Assembly: GCA_026315105.1 (NCBI GenBank) | Contig: CM048744.1 | Span: 313,851,270-313,915,269 of the forward strand | Direction of reading: 5' to 3' | From: Locusta migratoria | Taxonomy: Eukaryota; Arthropoda; Insecta; Orthoptera; Acrididae | DNA length: 64,000 nucleotides | Shown here: positions 42,255 to 53,650 of the stretch, in pieces | How positions within the stretch are numbered: position 1 is the stretch's first letter | Layout of the letters: each line of letters starts with the position of its first letter | The notes under the pieces: model-generated | Seen by the model: only the letters and a program-made list of their open reading frames with translations | What the model was told of the DNA's origin: nothing | Database searches by the model: none | Made by a program: the position numbers and the translations under genes

Positions 42255-42616
42255 TCCGTGTGACGACGGCTTAACGCCCCGCTTTCTGAGACGGGGAGGC
42301 ATACTGCCCCCGGTTCGAATCCACCCGGAGGATTAACGAAGGGGGTCGGGGTGTGATTTTTAGGCCATAGGTGAATACCGTGATGGTACCCAAGTGCCGC
42401 CTCAGTCACACGATTCGCAAACATTTAGTAACACTTTACAGCTTCACACATGTAACACTGTATGCAGACATTTGGGGTATACATTTCCTGCCGATGGGGC
42501 AGTGGGTGGCGGCAGGAAGGGCATACGGTCACACTGTAAATATTAACACGCCAAATCCAGATTAACTAAGGCGACCCTGCATGTGCGGGAACAAGGCTAA
42601 AGAGAAAGAAAGAAAG
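42255..42616 (+). repeat. tRNA-derived SINE, family E, with (GAAA) tail
   Basis: It has a tRNA-like head ending in the B box GGTTCGAATCC, a long body (GGTGAATACCGTGATGG, CCGCCTCAGTCACACGA) and a purine tail AAAGAGAAAGAAAGAAAG. The layout matches a long SINE type common in polyneopteran insects (family knowledge). Confidence 0.75.
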
Positions 42617-42625
42617 GGGAGGTTG

Positions 42626-43010
42626 GCTACAGGCACAGACAAATATATAAAGACGGGAAACCTCCGTAAGGGCCCGGTCCTACGCTCAGGGGTGCGGGGA
42701 GGGAGGGTTTCCAGCAGTTCCGTAAGATGTCCCATGATGGCGCTGCGGTCAGAAGTAGCGGCAGGCGGCAGGTAGCGGCTGCCCCCACCACCACCTCCCC
42801 TCATACGCCAGCACACCGGACACAGCTGTGGCCTGGTGGCAGGTGGCACGAGATCTCCCCTCAGCCTCCCCTCCACGCTACCCTCTGAGTGCGACAGGCA
42901 CCCTAAGCCAGGGATCGGCCTGACACCTGCTAGCATCTTACGGAACTATGAGGGGAGCGTAGGACAGTGGTTTGGGGGGGGGGGCTTCTCCTCTGTATAT
43001 GTTGCTCTGT
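42626..43010. mobile_element. MITE-like repeat D, copy 2
   Basis: Inverted match to 6748-7155, including the CACCACCACCTCCCCTCA core. Internal inverted repeats around TTCCGTAAGATG. Confidence 0.65.
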
Positions 43011-43172
43011 GCTACAGGTTACCTTCGACGTGGCTGCCAGCAATCCCTGCCCAGCGGACCGCGTGTGTGCTCCAGCCAGCAGCTCTACTTGACCAGAGTT
43101 GTGCAGTATAAACACCGGCCACAGCAGAACTGGCGCGCGGCCTTTACGTTCACAGCAAGAGACACCATCCCC

Positions 43173-43350
43173 AAAAATGTTCAAATGTTTGTTAAGATTA
43201 AGGGACTTAACTGAGGGGTCAAACTACTTATGAACTACCTTATACTAAAGACGACACAAACATCATTGCCCAAAGAGTGATTCGAACCCCCGTTGACCGT
43301 AGCGGCCGTGCAGATTGTGTCTGGCGCGCCGCAGACCACTCGGCCACTGC
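43173..43350 (-). repeat. tRNA-derived SINE, family A (internally deleted)
   Basis: TSD ACACCATCCCC / ACACCATTCCC at 43162-43172 and 43351-43361. The 'CATCAGTCCCTAAACTTA' portion of the tail is missing. Confidence 0.85.
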
Positions 43351-43520
43351 ACACCATTCCCTGGGTGCTAGTTACTGATCGGCTGTTACCTTCCAATCAG
43401 ATACAATATGTTGCCTACCAATCACTTACTAGACAAGGGAACGTAAGAGTCTACTGATACACTACTGCTAACCAATCACCATCTTAGATGTATGAAGTCA
43501 GTATAAGATAACAGAAAATT

Positions 43521-43719
43521 CGCCGCGGTGGAGTAGCCCAGTGGTCTAAAGCATCTCGCTGTGGAGCGCGCGGTTGCTCGCCATGGAGGTTCGAGTCCTC
43601 CCTGGGGCATGGGTGTGTGTGTTGTCCTTAGGTTAGTTTACCTTAGTTTAAGTAGTTTGTGAGCAACGGAGTAATGACCAAGCAGCTGAGTCCGATAGAT
43701 TTACAAACATTTGAACATT
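43521..43719 (+). repeat. tRNA-derived SINE, family B
   Basis: Head CGCCGCGGTGGAGTAGCCC, B box GGTTCGAGTCC, body GGGGCATGGGTGTGTGTG, tail TTTACAAACATTTGAACATT. Confidence 0.9.
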
Positions 43720-45904
43720 ATAGAGGTATACATTCAACAGCATCCAACAGTTAACCCCCCTGAAAAGGAACACTGCACAGTGGTCGAAACATCGGCAATT
43801 CTTTTGCTTAGTGTTTTAAAAATGACATGGCCTAATACACAGAATTGTTTTGTTCAAAATGAAGCCTACGAACTTATACTTGTGGTACTAACTTCGTGAT
43901 TCTTCGCCAGTCAATGTTACTCTTTTTCTTTCCTACATTGTTTAAATCTTCAGTGTAACTTTTTGCACTTTTAAGTATAATTCAAACCAGATGTTTGTCA
44001 GTCCATGAACTACACTACTGTTACTTTTTCTTACAGAATAATGCGATCTATGCAGTAGAATGTTTTGAAAGGGCCACAAAGAATATCAACTGACGATATT
44101 TTTAGATTTATGAGTTTGCTTTTACAGGCGAGAATTTGCAACTCTCGTATAATAAGTAAATAATTTCTACTTTAAATGTAAGGCTACTACAGAACACATT
44201 GCTTGTTTGAATGTTTTGGAAAAAGATGTCCATAAAGACATAAGTATAACAATGGCATATTTAATCAGCTTGTAAAAATGCCCTGTGAGAGTGGTGCATT
44301 AATTATTAAGTTAAAAAAGCTCTTCAGAATTCCGTTTGATATTCCATTAGAGTAAGGTATAAAAATGGGGAAAGCAAGGAAGAAGACGGTGAATGAGAAG
44401 GCAGCATTAAGGAGAATTTGCTGAAGGCTTCAATACGTAGGATTTATGTTTCATAATATCATTTCGTAGTTCATTATGAAGTAGCTTCTGGCTTTCTAGA
44501 CCATCGTCAGATAACGTACTACGAAACAGAGACTCTACACAAGAATAGCGAGACTACATAACTGTACCAATTTTTTTCCAAAGATATGGGAATTATATGA
44601 CTATATAAAGACCTATCGTCTTGATGGTGGCTACATAACTGTGCTGACTGTTTGTACAAGGAATGGAGTGAGTCGTCTGATCTATCTGAAATGATAGCCA
44701 ATAGTTATACATTGCGGCTGTAGATCAATACTTGAAAACAACTGTATTAGAAATGATAATTGACTGGAAATGGTTATGTTCTGTAAGTTATACACGGATA
44801 TATCGTTATATAGTTATAAACTTCATATATTTTTGAAAAAGAAATCATATATCTGTAACTTTACTCTTACTGTTGTTGTGTGGGCCGTCTATTTTGTGTT
44901 TTATCTGACTGTGGCCTAATAAGAGGTAAGTCGGTTCATAACGAAATACACAATAAATATCGTGAGAGATAAATAGTGCATATTATGAATATTCCATATA
45001 AGGAAAAATTTAATTAGAAGACGAAATACAGGTATTGAAAGGAGTCCTAGATTATTATTACTTTTTTTGTATGCTGTAATTTCTCGAAGCAGTTAGGCGA
45101 ATAAGTGTTCTTGTTTTGTTAAATATAACGTCGAATTAGTTCGCATCATAGTTTAATACTTTGGTCTCAATATAATGGCTAGAGACTTTCGAAAAAAAAA
45201 TCATTTACTTTCCCTCTTTTTAACTTAGCGCTACCTTATGATGTTAGATACAAGTGAAACATAAACAATACACTACCAGCTGAGTCTGCTGTGACTCTAA
45301 GCCTACGCCTAATTAAATCACTTCACTAAATAAAGATTTAATTACAGTTGTATTAAGGAATTTATATCCCCTTTTTATTTTTTAACAGTAGGTCAGGTAA
45401 ACTTAGTAACTGAATTAATAATTACTTTTAGCAGCTATCTAACCAGAGTCCAACAGTTTATTGCATTAAAGTGTAGTAGGACAAGTGATAACTACAAACC
45501 GTATAGTTCGCTGTTTGAAAATTACAGTTAATATAAAAAAGTCGTAACATTTATTTCCAAATTATTCCCCTTTATCGAAGAAGAAGAAGAAGGAAGCTTA
45601 AGGTTTAACTTCCCGTCGACAGCGTGGTCATTAGAGACGGTTCCTGTATAGAGTCGAGAAATTACTTCATTACAAGCTGTTGTTTTCACGTTTGAGAGGA
45701 AAAAATATTTTTGTGATCTAAATGTCAGGTTTCAACGGCAGAATCAATAATGTACAGGAGTTAGAGAAATTAATATGAACACCTTACGTAGACACAATAT
45801 TTATTTATTAATAAGGAGTTGGCGTACAATTGACTTTGAGAATAGATATAATTCTTCGAGGAACACATTAGTAAAGTGTATGTATACTTATATAGTGTCG
45901 AACA
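43720..45904. other. Unassigned AT-rich DNA
   Basis: 2.2 kb without recognisable genes. About 45595-45650 (AACTTCCCGTCGACAGCG...CATTAGAGACGG) resembles one end of another insect SINE family. Confidence 0.4.
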
Positions 45905-47301
45905 AACATGCTTCACCTGGTGTGTAAGGTGTATGAGACAGGCGAAGTACCCTCAGACTTTAAGAAAAATGTTATAATCCCCATTCCAAAGAAAGCAGGT
46001 GCAGACAGGTGTGAGAACTACAGAACCATCAGTTTAATAAGTCATGGTTGCAAAATATTAACACGAATTATATACAGAAGGATGGAAAAGCTGGTAGAAG
46101 CCGACCTCGGGGAAGGAGAAATGTAGGAACATGGAAGGCAATACTCACTTTACGGCTTATCATAGAAGATAGATTAAGAAAAGGCAAACCTACATTTCTA
46201 GCTTTTGTAGATTTGGAGAAGGCTTTTGACAATGTCGATTGGATTAAACTCTTTCAAGATCTGAAGCAAGCAAGAGTAAAATATAGGGAGCGTAAGGTTA
46301 TTTACAACTTGTACAAAAACCAGACAGCGGTTGTCAGAGTTGAAGGGCATGAAAGGGATGCAGTGGTTGGAAAGGGAGTAAGACAGGGTTGTAGCCTTTG
46401 TCCAATGTTGTTCAATTTGTACATTGAGCAAGCTGTAAAGGAAAGCAAGGAGAAATTTGACGAAGGAATTAAAGTTCAGGGGGAAGAATTAAAAATATTG
46501 CGTTTTGCCGACGACATAGTAATTCTGTCAAATATAGCAAAGAACCTGGAAGAGCAATTGAACGGAATGGACAGTGTGCTGAAAGGTGCATATAAGATGA
46601 ACATTAACAAGAGCACAACTAGGGTAAAACTAGGGTAATGGAGTGCAGTGTAAGAAAATCAGGTGATGCTGAAGGAATTAGATTGGGAAACGAAGCAATA
46701 AAGGAGGTAGATGAGTTTTGTTACTTGGGCAGTAAAATAACAAATGATGGTCGCAGTACAGAGGATATAAAATGCAGAATGGCAATGGGTAGAAAAGCGT
46801 TCTTGAAAAAGAGAAATTTGTTAACATCGAATATTCATTTAAGCCTAAGGAAGTCCTTTCTGAAGGCATTTGTATGGAGTGTTGCCTTGTATGGGAGTAA
46901 GACATGGACGATAAACAGTGCTGGCAGGAAGAGGATTGAGACTTTTGAAATATGGTGCTACAGAAGAATGCTGAAGATTAGGTGGGTGGATTGCGTAGCT
47001 AATGAGGAGGTACTCAACAGAATTAGGGAGAAAAGAAATTTCTGGCATACGTTGACTAAAAGAAGGGATAGATTGGTAGGGCACATTCTTAGACATCAAG
47101 TAATTGTGAATTTAGCGTTGGAGGTAAGTGTGTGGGGTAAAACTCGCAGAGGAAGACCAATATATGGATACAGTAAGCAGATTCAGACAGATGTAGGTTG
47201 CTGTTCTTATGTGCAGATGAAGAGGCTTGCTCAGGATAGGGTATTGTGGAGAGCTGCATCAAACCAGTCTCCGGACTGAAGACCACCACAACAACAACAT
47301 A
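45905..47301 (+). pseudogene. RTE-like non-LTR retrotransposon, RT and C-terminal region
   Basis: Frames in succession give IPIPKKAGADRCENYRTISL, then (after a small deletion at about 46120) AILTLRLIIEDRLRKGKPTFLAFVDLEKAFDNVDW, GVRQGCSLCPMLFNLYIEQA, the catalytic RFADDIVIL, VDEFCYLGSKITNDGRS, FVWSVALYGSKTWTI, FEIWCYRRMLKIRWVDCVANEEVL, GHILRH and RRGRPIYGY. The 3' end GACTGAAGACCACCACAAC with a CAA-rich tail is a typical end of this LINE type. One in-frame break at about 46638 and the 5' truncation make it inactive. Clade call (RTE) is tentative. Confidence 0.88.
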
Positions 47302-47404
47302 GCGTTGAACAGAATATTATCCATTCTTGTATCAAAATATATACATGTGGCGTCTGTTCCGAAAGAGCAGACGTCACTTCTGATCCTGCAGTTGTTATTA
47401 TTTA

Positions 47405-47551
47405 ATATACATAGAATATATGACATCAACTACGATTGGGCAAAGCTGAAAATGTGTACCCAGCCGGGATTCGAACCCGGGTTCGAATCCCGGCTGGGTA
47501 CACATTTCAGCTTTGCCCAATCGCAGTTGATGTCATATATTCTATGAATAT
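47405..47551. repeat. Near-perfect 147-bp palindrome built from a tRNA T-arm segment
   Basis: Arms of 74 and 73 nt meet without a loop at CCC|GGG (47478/47479). Only two mismatches and one 1-nt indel separate them. Each arm ends in GGTTCGAATCCCGGCTGGGTA, a T-arm/B-box plus acceptor-like stem. Confidence 0.95.
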
Positions 47552-47592
47552 TGTATCAATATATTTTCCAATTACTTAAACGATTTTGGAAC

Positions 47593-48292
47593 TACGAGGG
47601 TTGGAACTTAAATAGCGGCAACACTGCTGTGGAGACATTAAGCACTGAAATCTACTATTGTCGCTGATAGCACACGTGGTAGACATACCTACCTTACCTC
47701 TGAACAAATGGGCTCGCCCGTCCCACGTCACCGGCGGGTGCGTGATAGAGAAAAACACTGTCACTAGTGAGCGAGCGGTCTATCGTAACGGTGTCACTAT
47801 GTTCTCGAAACGGGAACAATGGAGCCGGATAAAGATTGAATGAGCCAGAGGTCGTAGGGCACGACAGTGTAATCGAGGTCTTCAGGACGCGACAGCACTT
47901 TCTGCGCAACCCAGCCAAAATTTTGCACGACAATGCGCGGGCGCATACAGCGCAAGCTGTAGCTGCTCTGCTCCGTCGATGGGACTGGAAAGTACTGTAC
48001 TATACACCATACTCCCCGAAGTAAGTCCTTGTGTCTTGATTTGACTCCGAAGATGAAGGAACCACTTCCTGCCAATCGCTCCAGAGCAGTTCCAGGGATT
48101 CGACAGGCAGTAGACCGCTTCATTCGCGCCGTCAACAGAAAAGGCTCTGCTAACGGTACACTACGCCTTCTACATTGCTGGCAAAAGGTTCTACGCAACG
48201 CTGATTGAAGTACAGTAGCAGGTCAAAACATGTAACGCTTTTGTATCGGTTGTGAATAAATAGTTCCCACTATATGAGTTCCAACCCTCGTA
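47593..48292 (+). mobile_element. Mariner-like element M1, copy 2 (internally deleted)
   Basis: TA-CGAGGGTTGGAACTTAAATA at the left, complement at the right, TA on both sides, 700 bp. The plus strand retains KILHDNARAHTAQAVAALLRRWDWKVLYYTPYSPK, i.e. the second Asp block and the PYSP motif of a mariner transposase. Confidence 0.88.
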
Positions 48293-48421
48293 TAAATTTG
48301 GTGCTCTCTGTTCTAAAACCATCCCTAACGGTTCGGAGTTGATTATTTTCTGGGTGGCGTGATATTCATTCCCAACTATCCGACCAGAGTGGGTAATGAT
48401 AAAAACATTTAATACCACGAT

Positions 48422-48548
48422 ATGAATGCCCATGGCCGTACAGACCGTGACTGGAGGGCCTCAGTCTCCGCGGCCACCGCGGCCGGCGATATTTGTCTCG
48501 TCTTTAGTACAAGTTAAGTCCCTTGAGCTTAAGAAACATTTGAACATT
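48422..48548. repeat. Family A SINE with inverted head
   Basis: 48422-48486 is the head in minus orientation (ending GGCCACCGCGGCCGGC); from 48487 the body and tail run in plus orientation (GATATTTGTCTCGTC...AACATTTGAACATTTT). The B-box segment is lost at the joint. Confidence 0.75.
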
Positions 48549-48550
48549 TT

Positions 48551-48757
48551 GACACTGTTACGTTAGACCGCTCGCTCATTAGTGACTGTGTCTCCCTCGA
48601 TTGGGCGCACGCCGGTGACGTGGGACGGGCGAGTCAATTTGCTCGGAGGTAAGTACGTACTGTATGTCAACAACGTGTGCTATCAGCGACAATGGTAGAT
48701 TCCATTGCATAATGCCTGCCCATCAGCGTTGCCACTATTTAAGTTCCAACCCTCATA
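48551..48757. mobile_element. Mariner-like element M1, terminal fragment
   Basis: It matches the transposase-start end of M1 copy 1 (about 36150-36357) and ends in the TIR (GTTCCAACCCTCATA). The SINE with inverted head abuts its left edge. Confidence 0.8.
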
Positions 48758-49162
48758 TAACACATAGATCACCTACGGCCAAAAAACGCAAGTGTGAGGT
48801 CGAACATATTACAAAATTAAACATAATTAGGTAACGCTTTTTATAATCGGTATTGGAAAACACGAGACGGGGGTAGGGCGGGGAGAGAAATATGTGATAC
48901 TTTATTTACAAGACAAAATAAGTATAGACTTATATAAAAGATGTGGTAAGCCACCATCAGTCAGAGCTCTTGAGAATTAAAATCTAAAACTATTAGGAAG
49001 AATCCTGTCGTGAAATCTCAATATAAAAGAGTCGAAACCTAAATGCGAGGAAGTAAAAGTGTAAGTTGCAGTAGTGGTCACACACATAAAATGAACTTGT
49101 AATAACAGGAAAGTAAATTATAGAAGAGCTTACGTTAGAAGCGAAAATGTGTGCCTGCGCGC

Positions 49163-49200
<38 letters not shown>

Positions 49201-49552
49201 TGTTATCGCCTATGGAGATTTTACTGACTTGGTGTGAGGATTAGGGAGAGACTTTCTCTTTAATCATCTCGCACATGAGGCCACTGATTCTAATCTTTTC
49301 AGCGCATTTATCTTTGTAGTGAGTTGGGTAAGGTGGTGGGCCTAGTTATCCATTCTGACGTCAGCTGCTATAATCGAAAGAGGGACACGATATTTATGGG
49401 AATGTCGTAGCTGTACATTTCCTAAAATCTGTAATTGCCGGTTGGTGAGGCGAAGAACACCTTGTCTTTAGAAACATTCAATTGGCCTTGTCCTTTAATT
49501 TTTACTTTAGTTATTTCTCACTGGTGACATTGTAGAGTTGTGCCATTCTAAT
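48758..49552. other. Unassigned DNA with a (GT)n microsatellite
   Basis: A GT run lies at about 49163-49199, after a short GC alternation. No gene seen. Confidence 0.6.
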
Positions 49553-49690
49553 CAATCATCTGGGAGAGACCAGCGGAGGTACTTGTTGTGTACCACTTGA
49601 AGGGCCTTTGTTTCGTTTGTGGTTCCCCAGGAAGCACATCCGTACAACAGTGAATGTTCCAACGTCGATTCGAATAGTGGCAGTTTGGTC
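49553..49690 (-). pseudogene. LINE RT C-terminal scrap
   Basis: The minus-strand residues LEHSLLYGCASWGTTNETKALQVVHNKYLRWSLPDD resemble the Y.G...W......LQ..QNK.LR region of jockey-like RT proteins. Short and isolated. A divergent family B SINE head (B box GGTCAGTGTCC) follows to about 49800. Confidence 0.55.
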
Positions 49691-50117
49691 TTTAGCCGCG
49701 TGGGATTGGCACTGCGCTGTACGGTGCCTTGCTGCGGAGTGCGCGGCTGCTCCCCGTCGGAGGTCAGTGTCCTCCCTCGGCATGGGAGCGGTGTCCTAAC
49801 AGCAAGCACAACGGCACCCCGTAGCGGCTAGCCACTTTGTTTTTAACTTTTATAAATCCGCTAGTATTCACCTGGCATGTATTTTTTGTCGTGGACAAAC
49901 TTGATGTGTTTTTATACGACTTATGCAAAATGTGATCTAATATTATACATCTTGTGTCATAATTTTATACTTCTGATAAAGACGCCCTTAGTTGGTGTCG
50001 AAATTCGGGTAAATGTGTTTAATTACAAAGCAACTTCTTGGACTGCTTAGTAGACCCTTTGTGGATCACATGAAGCATCTACAGTTCTTCCTGTGATTTG
50101 CCCTGGAGACTTCATTT

Positions 50118-50530
50118 GCCGCGGTGAAGTGGCCGAGCGGTCTAAAGCGTCTCGCTGCGGAGCGCGCGGTTGCTCGCCGTGGAGGTTCGAGTCCTCCCTG
50201 GGGCATGGGTGTGTGTGTTTCAAAAATGTTCAAATGTTTGTAAGTCTTATGGGACTTAACTACGGGGTCATCAGTCCCTAAACTTACAAACTACTTATGA
50301 ACTACTTACGAACTAGGACGGCACAAATATCCATGCCCGAGGGGGGATTCGAACCCCCGACCGTAGTGGCTGTGCAGACCGTGACTGAAGCGCCTCAGTC
50401 CCCTCGGCCACCGGGGCCGGCTGTGTGTGTTTGTCCTTAGGTTAGTTTACCTAGGTTTAAGTAGTTTGTAAGATACGGACTGATGACCACGCAGTTTGGT
50501 CCGATAAATTTACAAACATTTGAAAATTTT
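50118..50530 (+). repeat. tRNA-derived SINE, family B, split by a family A SINE
   Basis: An 11-bp TSD AGACTTCATTT at 50107-50117 and 50531-50541. The head and B box occupy 50118-50220 and the tail 50422-50530, separated by a minus-strand family A copy. Confidence 0.95.
50221..50421 (-). repeat. tRNA-derived SINE, family A, nested in family B
   Basis: The TSD TGTGTGTGTTT lies at 50210-50220 and 50422-50432 inside the host SINE's TG-rich stretch. Full length. Confidence 0.95.
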
Positions 50531-50703
50531 AGACTTCATTTTTTTCGCTCATGGCTGTCTTCCTTTCTCAGTACTCTTTGTACCGGTTTAATTAGCTCTT
50601 GTCTCTGCCTGGACTTCCCACTTGTGTATTTTACTTCTGTAGGTATTACGGTCTGCAGTGTCCTGAATGGTGAGTGGAGCATAAGTAAGGCCTCTTCGTA
50701 CTT

Positions 50704-50909
50704 CGCCGGCCGCGGTGGCCGAGGGGACTGAGGCGCTCCAGTCACGGTCTGCACGGCAACTACGGTGGGGGGGGGGGGGGTTCGAATCCCCCCTCTGGCA
50801 TGGATATTTATGCCGCCCTTAGTCTTAGCTAGTTCATAAGTAGTTTGTAAGTTTAGGGTCTGATGACCCCGTAGTTAAGTCCCATAAGCAATACAAACAT
50901 TTGAACATT
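50704..50909 (+). repeat. tRNA-derived SINE, family A
   Basis: An 11-bp TSD TCTTCGTACTT flanks it. A run of G residues is expanded just before the B box (50766-50780). Confidence 0.94.
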
Positions 50910-51105
50910 TCTTCGTACTTGTTCTGCCCATGTCATACCTTAAGGTTTTCAGTGGCTATGAGATCTGGCATGTGAGTCTATATTCAGGGAGACTGTGTAT
51001 GTGTCCATAGAATTTTAGGCGTCTTGTTCTAACGTCAGCAGCAATTATTGGAAATTTCTCTGTAGTTTAGTTGGTTTGCAGTCTATATCCGGCTTCAGTT
51101 TTTCG

Positions 51106-51143
51106 TGGTATAAACACCCGGGCAACGCCGGGCTTACAGCTAA
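51106..51143 (+). mobile_element. Helitron 3' terminus (truncated copy)
   Basis: ACCCGGGCAACGCCGGG hairpin, then CTTACAG, then CTAA before T. The body to its left is not recognisable. Confidence 0.65.
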
Positions 51144-51621
51144 TTATGTATAATTTTGTAATATTGGAACATGTATGTTTAAATAAGGTAAATTAAAATT
51201 AATTCGATTACGATAACTACGGTTGAATTTGTGTCTGCGTACTTGTGTTTCTGTGCGGATGCAACAGTGCGCGTAGACTGATTCAGCACTATGAATATAA
51301 ATATTTATCAAAATGTCTGATTTGGAATAAGAATAAATATTTTGACTAATCAGCCAGGCATCGAATGATAGAACGATGTATGATCATATTACTACGCTTG
51401 ATTATCAGATCAACTGTTTGACTGAATGACGATATCACTGAATGACAAGTCCGGTTGTAGCTCAATTGCCATTCATGTAGTTCATTAATTATCCAGAGTA
51501 AAGACCAATGTCCAACACGAAAGTGATACAAAATATACCGTGTGATCATAAATGGAAAGACGGAATAGCATGTACGGATATATCACAGAGTGCAAACGCC
51601 GAAGTTGACAATTATCTAATA
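51144..51621. other. Unassigned DNA left of Helitron
   Basis: AT-rich; nothing recognised. Confidence 0.4.
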
Positions 51622-52065
51622 CTAGCTGAAAACCCGGCGTTGCCCGGGATGTTAAATATCTGCCAGGCTGCATGCAAAATTGCAGTAGGTGTAGATGGAA
51701 AGCACATATTATAAAAATCAGGTTCCAGGCTTTCGATTCTGACTTTTCGGATATACACTAATTTCAAACCAAAGGTTTATTGATACCACTTATTCTTCGA
51801 TTTCTTTTTTAAATTATAAAGTAAATAATTTTATCATTTCAGTATACGTGAATTTCCTCAAGAAATAAGTTTACTCTGAAAATAATAAATAAATGAAACT
51901 GTTTCATAAACAAATAGTTTTAGAATTTTTAATATTTAGTATAATTTAAGTTCATTTTTACAGTCATCAGAGGTGGAGAAAAAATCCATATTTACTTAAA
52001 AACACATACCGTTTTCACGAAAACTTCATGAAAGTGCATAGTCAGAAAAGAATAAATTAACACTC

Positions 52066-52570
52066 TTATCTCAAAGCTTGATGGTACACAATATTCTTCG
52101 TTTGTCCGTCTGGAGTGTAAACAAACAAATTATCTGGCGTGCCGACTCTGGAGCAAGCCGCGTACAACTGGCCGTGTGAGAAACATGGCGTGTCCAAATT
52201 AATGCCTGCCACACAAAGTGATTGGCCCTGTGCCTTGTTGATAGTCATAGCAAATGCAAGCCGAATGGGACACTGCAATCGCTTGAAATCGAACGGCATG
52301 ATTGAATCACTGGGTATCAACGGAATGCGAGGAATGAACATATCCTCACTTGTGGCAGTACCGGTGATGATGGTGGCTTCTATTACGTTCGCAAAAGATT
52401 CTTGACGACTAGCCTTGTTTCGTTACACAGCGTAGGAGGGTTGATGTTCCGTAGTAATGTGATAGGGGATACTTCTTTTAAAAATAAGCTTGTGCGGTGG
52501 TAATCCTGGGGGCTCAAGAGCATTTAAAAATTCCGTCGGGTAAAACACAGCTTGCTGTGTATCCATTACT
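52066..52570 (-). pseudogene. Helitron PIF1-like helicase, C-terminal part
   Basis: From upstream: MDTQQAVFYPTEFLNALEPPGLPPHKL, a frame change near 52420, NVIEATIITGTATSEDMFIPRIPLIP, FKRLQCPIRLAFAMTINKAQGQSL and FSHGQLYAACSRVGTPDNLFVYTPDGQTKNIVY. These are the late helicase motifs (TINKAQGQ, YAACSRV) typical of Helitron Rep-Hel proteins. The NTP-binding part is missing. Confidence 0.92.
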
Positions 52571-52894
52571 GTTTCAATGGGCGCAAAGGTAACAGACGGG
52601 AAGCATTTCTCGGATAAGGATATTAATGTGTTTAACACTCTGGTTTCGTATATATGTGTATACTGTCTGTAAAATCTACGTGGCGGAATGTGATATGGAA
52701 GTAAACTGCTTTCGCTTCCAGCCGGACGGAGCAATTTTCCATGAACGTTACTGTTTACGTGCTCATATCTCATGAATTACGTGTCGGAATGTGATACAAT
52801 TTAGAAGCTACTTTCAACTATATATGTGTATACCGTCTGTAAAATTTCCTGCCGCTACAATTTGTAATGTTCAAATTGTAAATTGTAACGTCAT

Positions 52895-53075
52895 GGCCGA
52901 GGGGACTGAGGCGCTCCAGTCACGGTCTGCACGGCCACTACGGTCGAGGGTTCGAATCCCCCTTCGGACATGGATATTTGTGCCGTCCTTAGGATTAGCT
53001 AGTTGATAAGTAGTTTGTAAGTTTAGGGACTGATGACCCCGTAGTTAAGTCCCATAAGCTATACAAACGTTTCGT
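52895..53075 (+). repeat. tRNA-derived SINE, family A, inside the Helitron
   Basis: A 12-bp TSD TTGTAACGTCAT at 52883-52894 and 53076-53087. The head starts GGCCGAGGGGACTGAGG. Confidence 0.94.
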
Positions 53076-53650
53076 TTGTAACGTCATACCGAGAGCCGTA
53101 GTTTTACTCCATAAACAGCGGAAAAGTAGTAAGCGAGAAACCTTTTTCCTTTCATCATTTTACTATGGTTGCCAGCGAGAAAAAGTTTAATAAAGGTTTG
53201 AAATTATGTTTAAAGTTCGTTGCAAGTCGCTAAATACTGTCATTCTCATACAGTGTATTTGGAAAGTCTCGCCGCATTATATGGCATTTTTTGCGATTTC
53301 TATTGGTTATAACGTAAAATCTTTTGAACCATATGCCGTATGTGATTCTTAACCACGCAGCAATTGTTACCTCACGGTAAGGAATGTGTGTACAAAATTT
53401 GGTTGAAATCGGTCTAGTGTTTCAGGAGAAAATAACCAGCATTGTCGCCACATGCAGCAGTTTTTCGCGCATATCATTGTTTATGACCTCATATCTCGTG
53501 AACTATATCTCGTACGTGATTCTTAGACTTACGGCGAATGTCCTCGTGGATCGAAGCTTACGTGTACAAAATTTCATAAAGACTGGATCAAAACTGTAGA
53601 TTTTTATACCACACGTACAAACATACGGACACTCTGCTTTATATATTAGA

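Larger units (their letters stand above)
51622..53650 (-). mobile_element. Helitron with helicase remnant
   Basis: On the minus strand it starts TCTAATATATAAAGCAGAG at 53650 and ends with GGCAACGCCGGGTTTTCAG then CTAG at 51622, followed by host T. Thus TC...CTAG ends and a terminal hairpin are present. It encodes the C-terminal part of a PIF1-like helicase and holds one SINE. The Rep domain is absent, so it is a deletion derivative of about 2 kb. Confidence 0.88.

Noticed and set aside
41974..42302. Short minus-strand frames near the family E SINE
   Set aside because: No motifs, and they overlap SINE sequence.
50118..50220. Possible functional tRNA genes at the tRNA-like heads of SINEs
   Set aside because: They recur many times with SINE bodies, tails and TSDs; acceptor stems do not close as in real tRNA genes.
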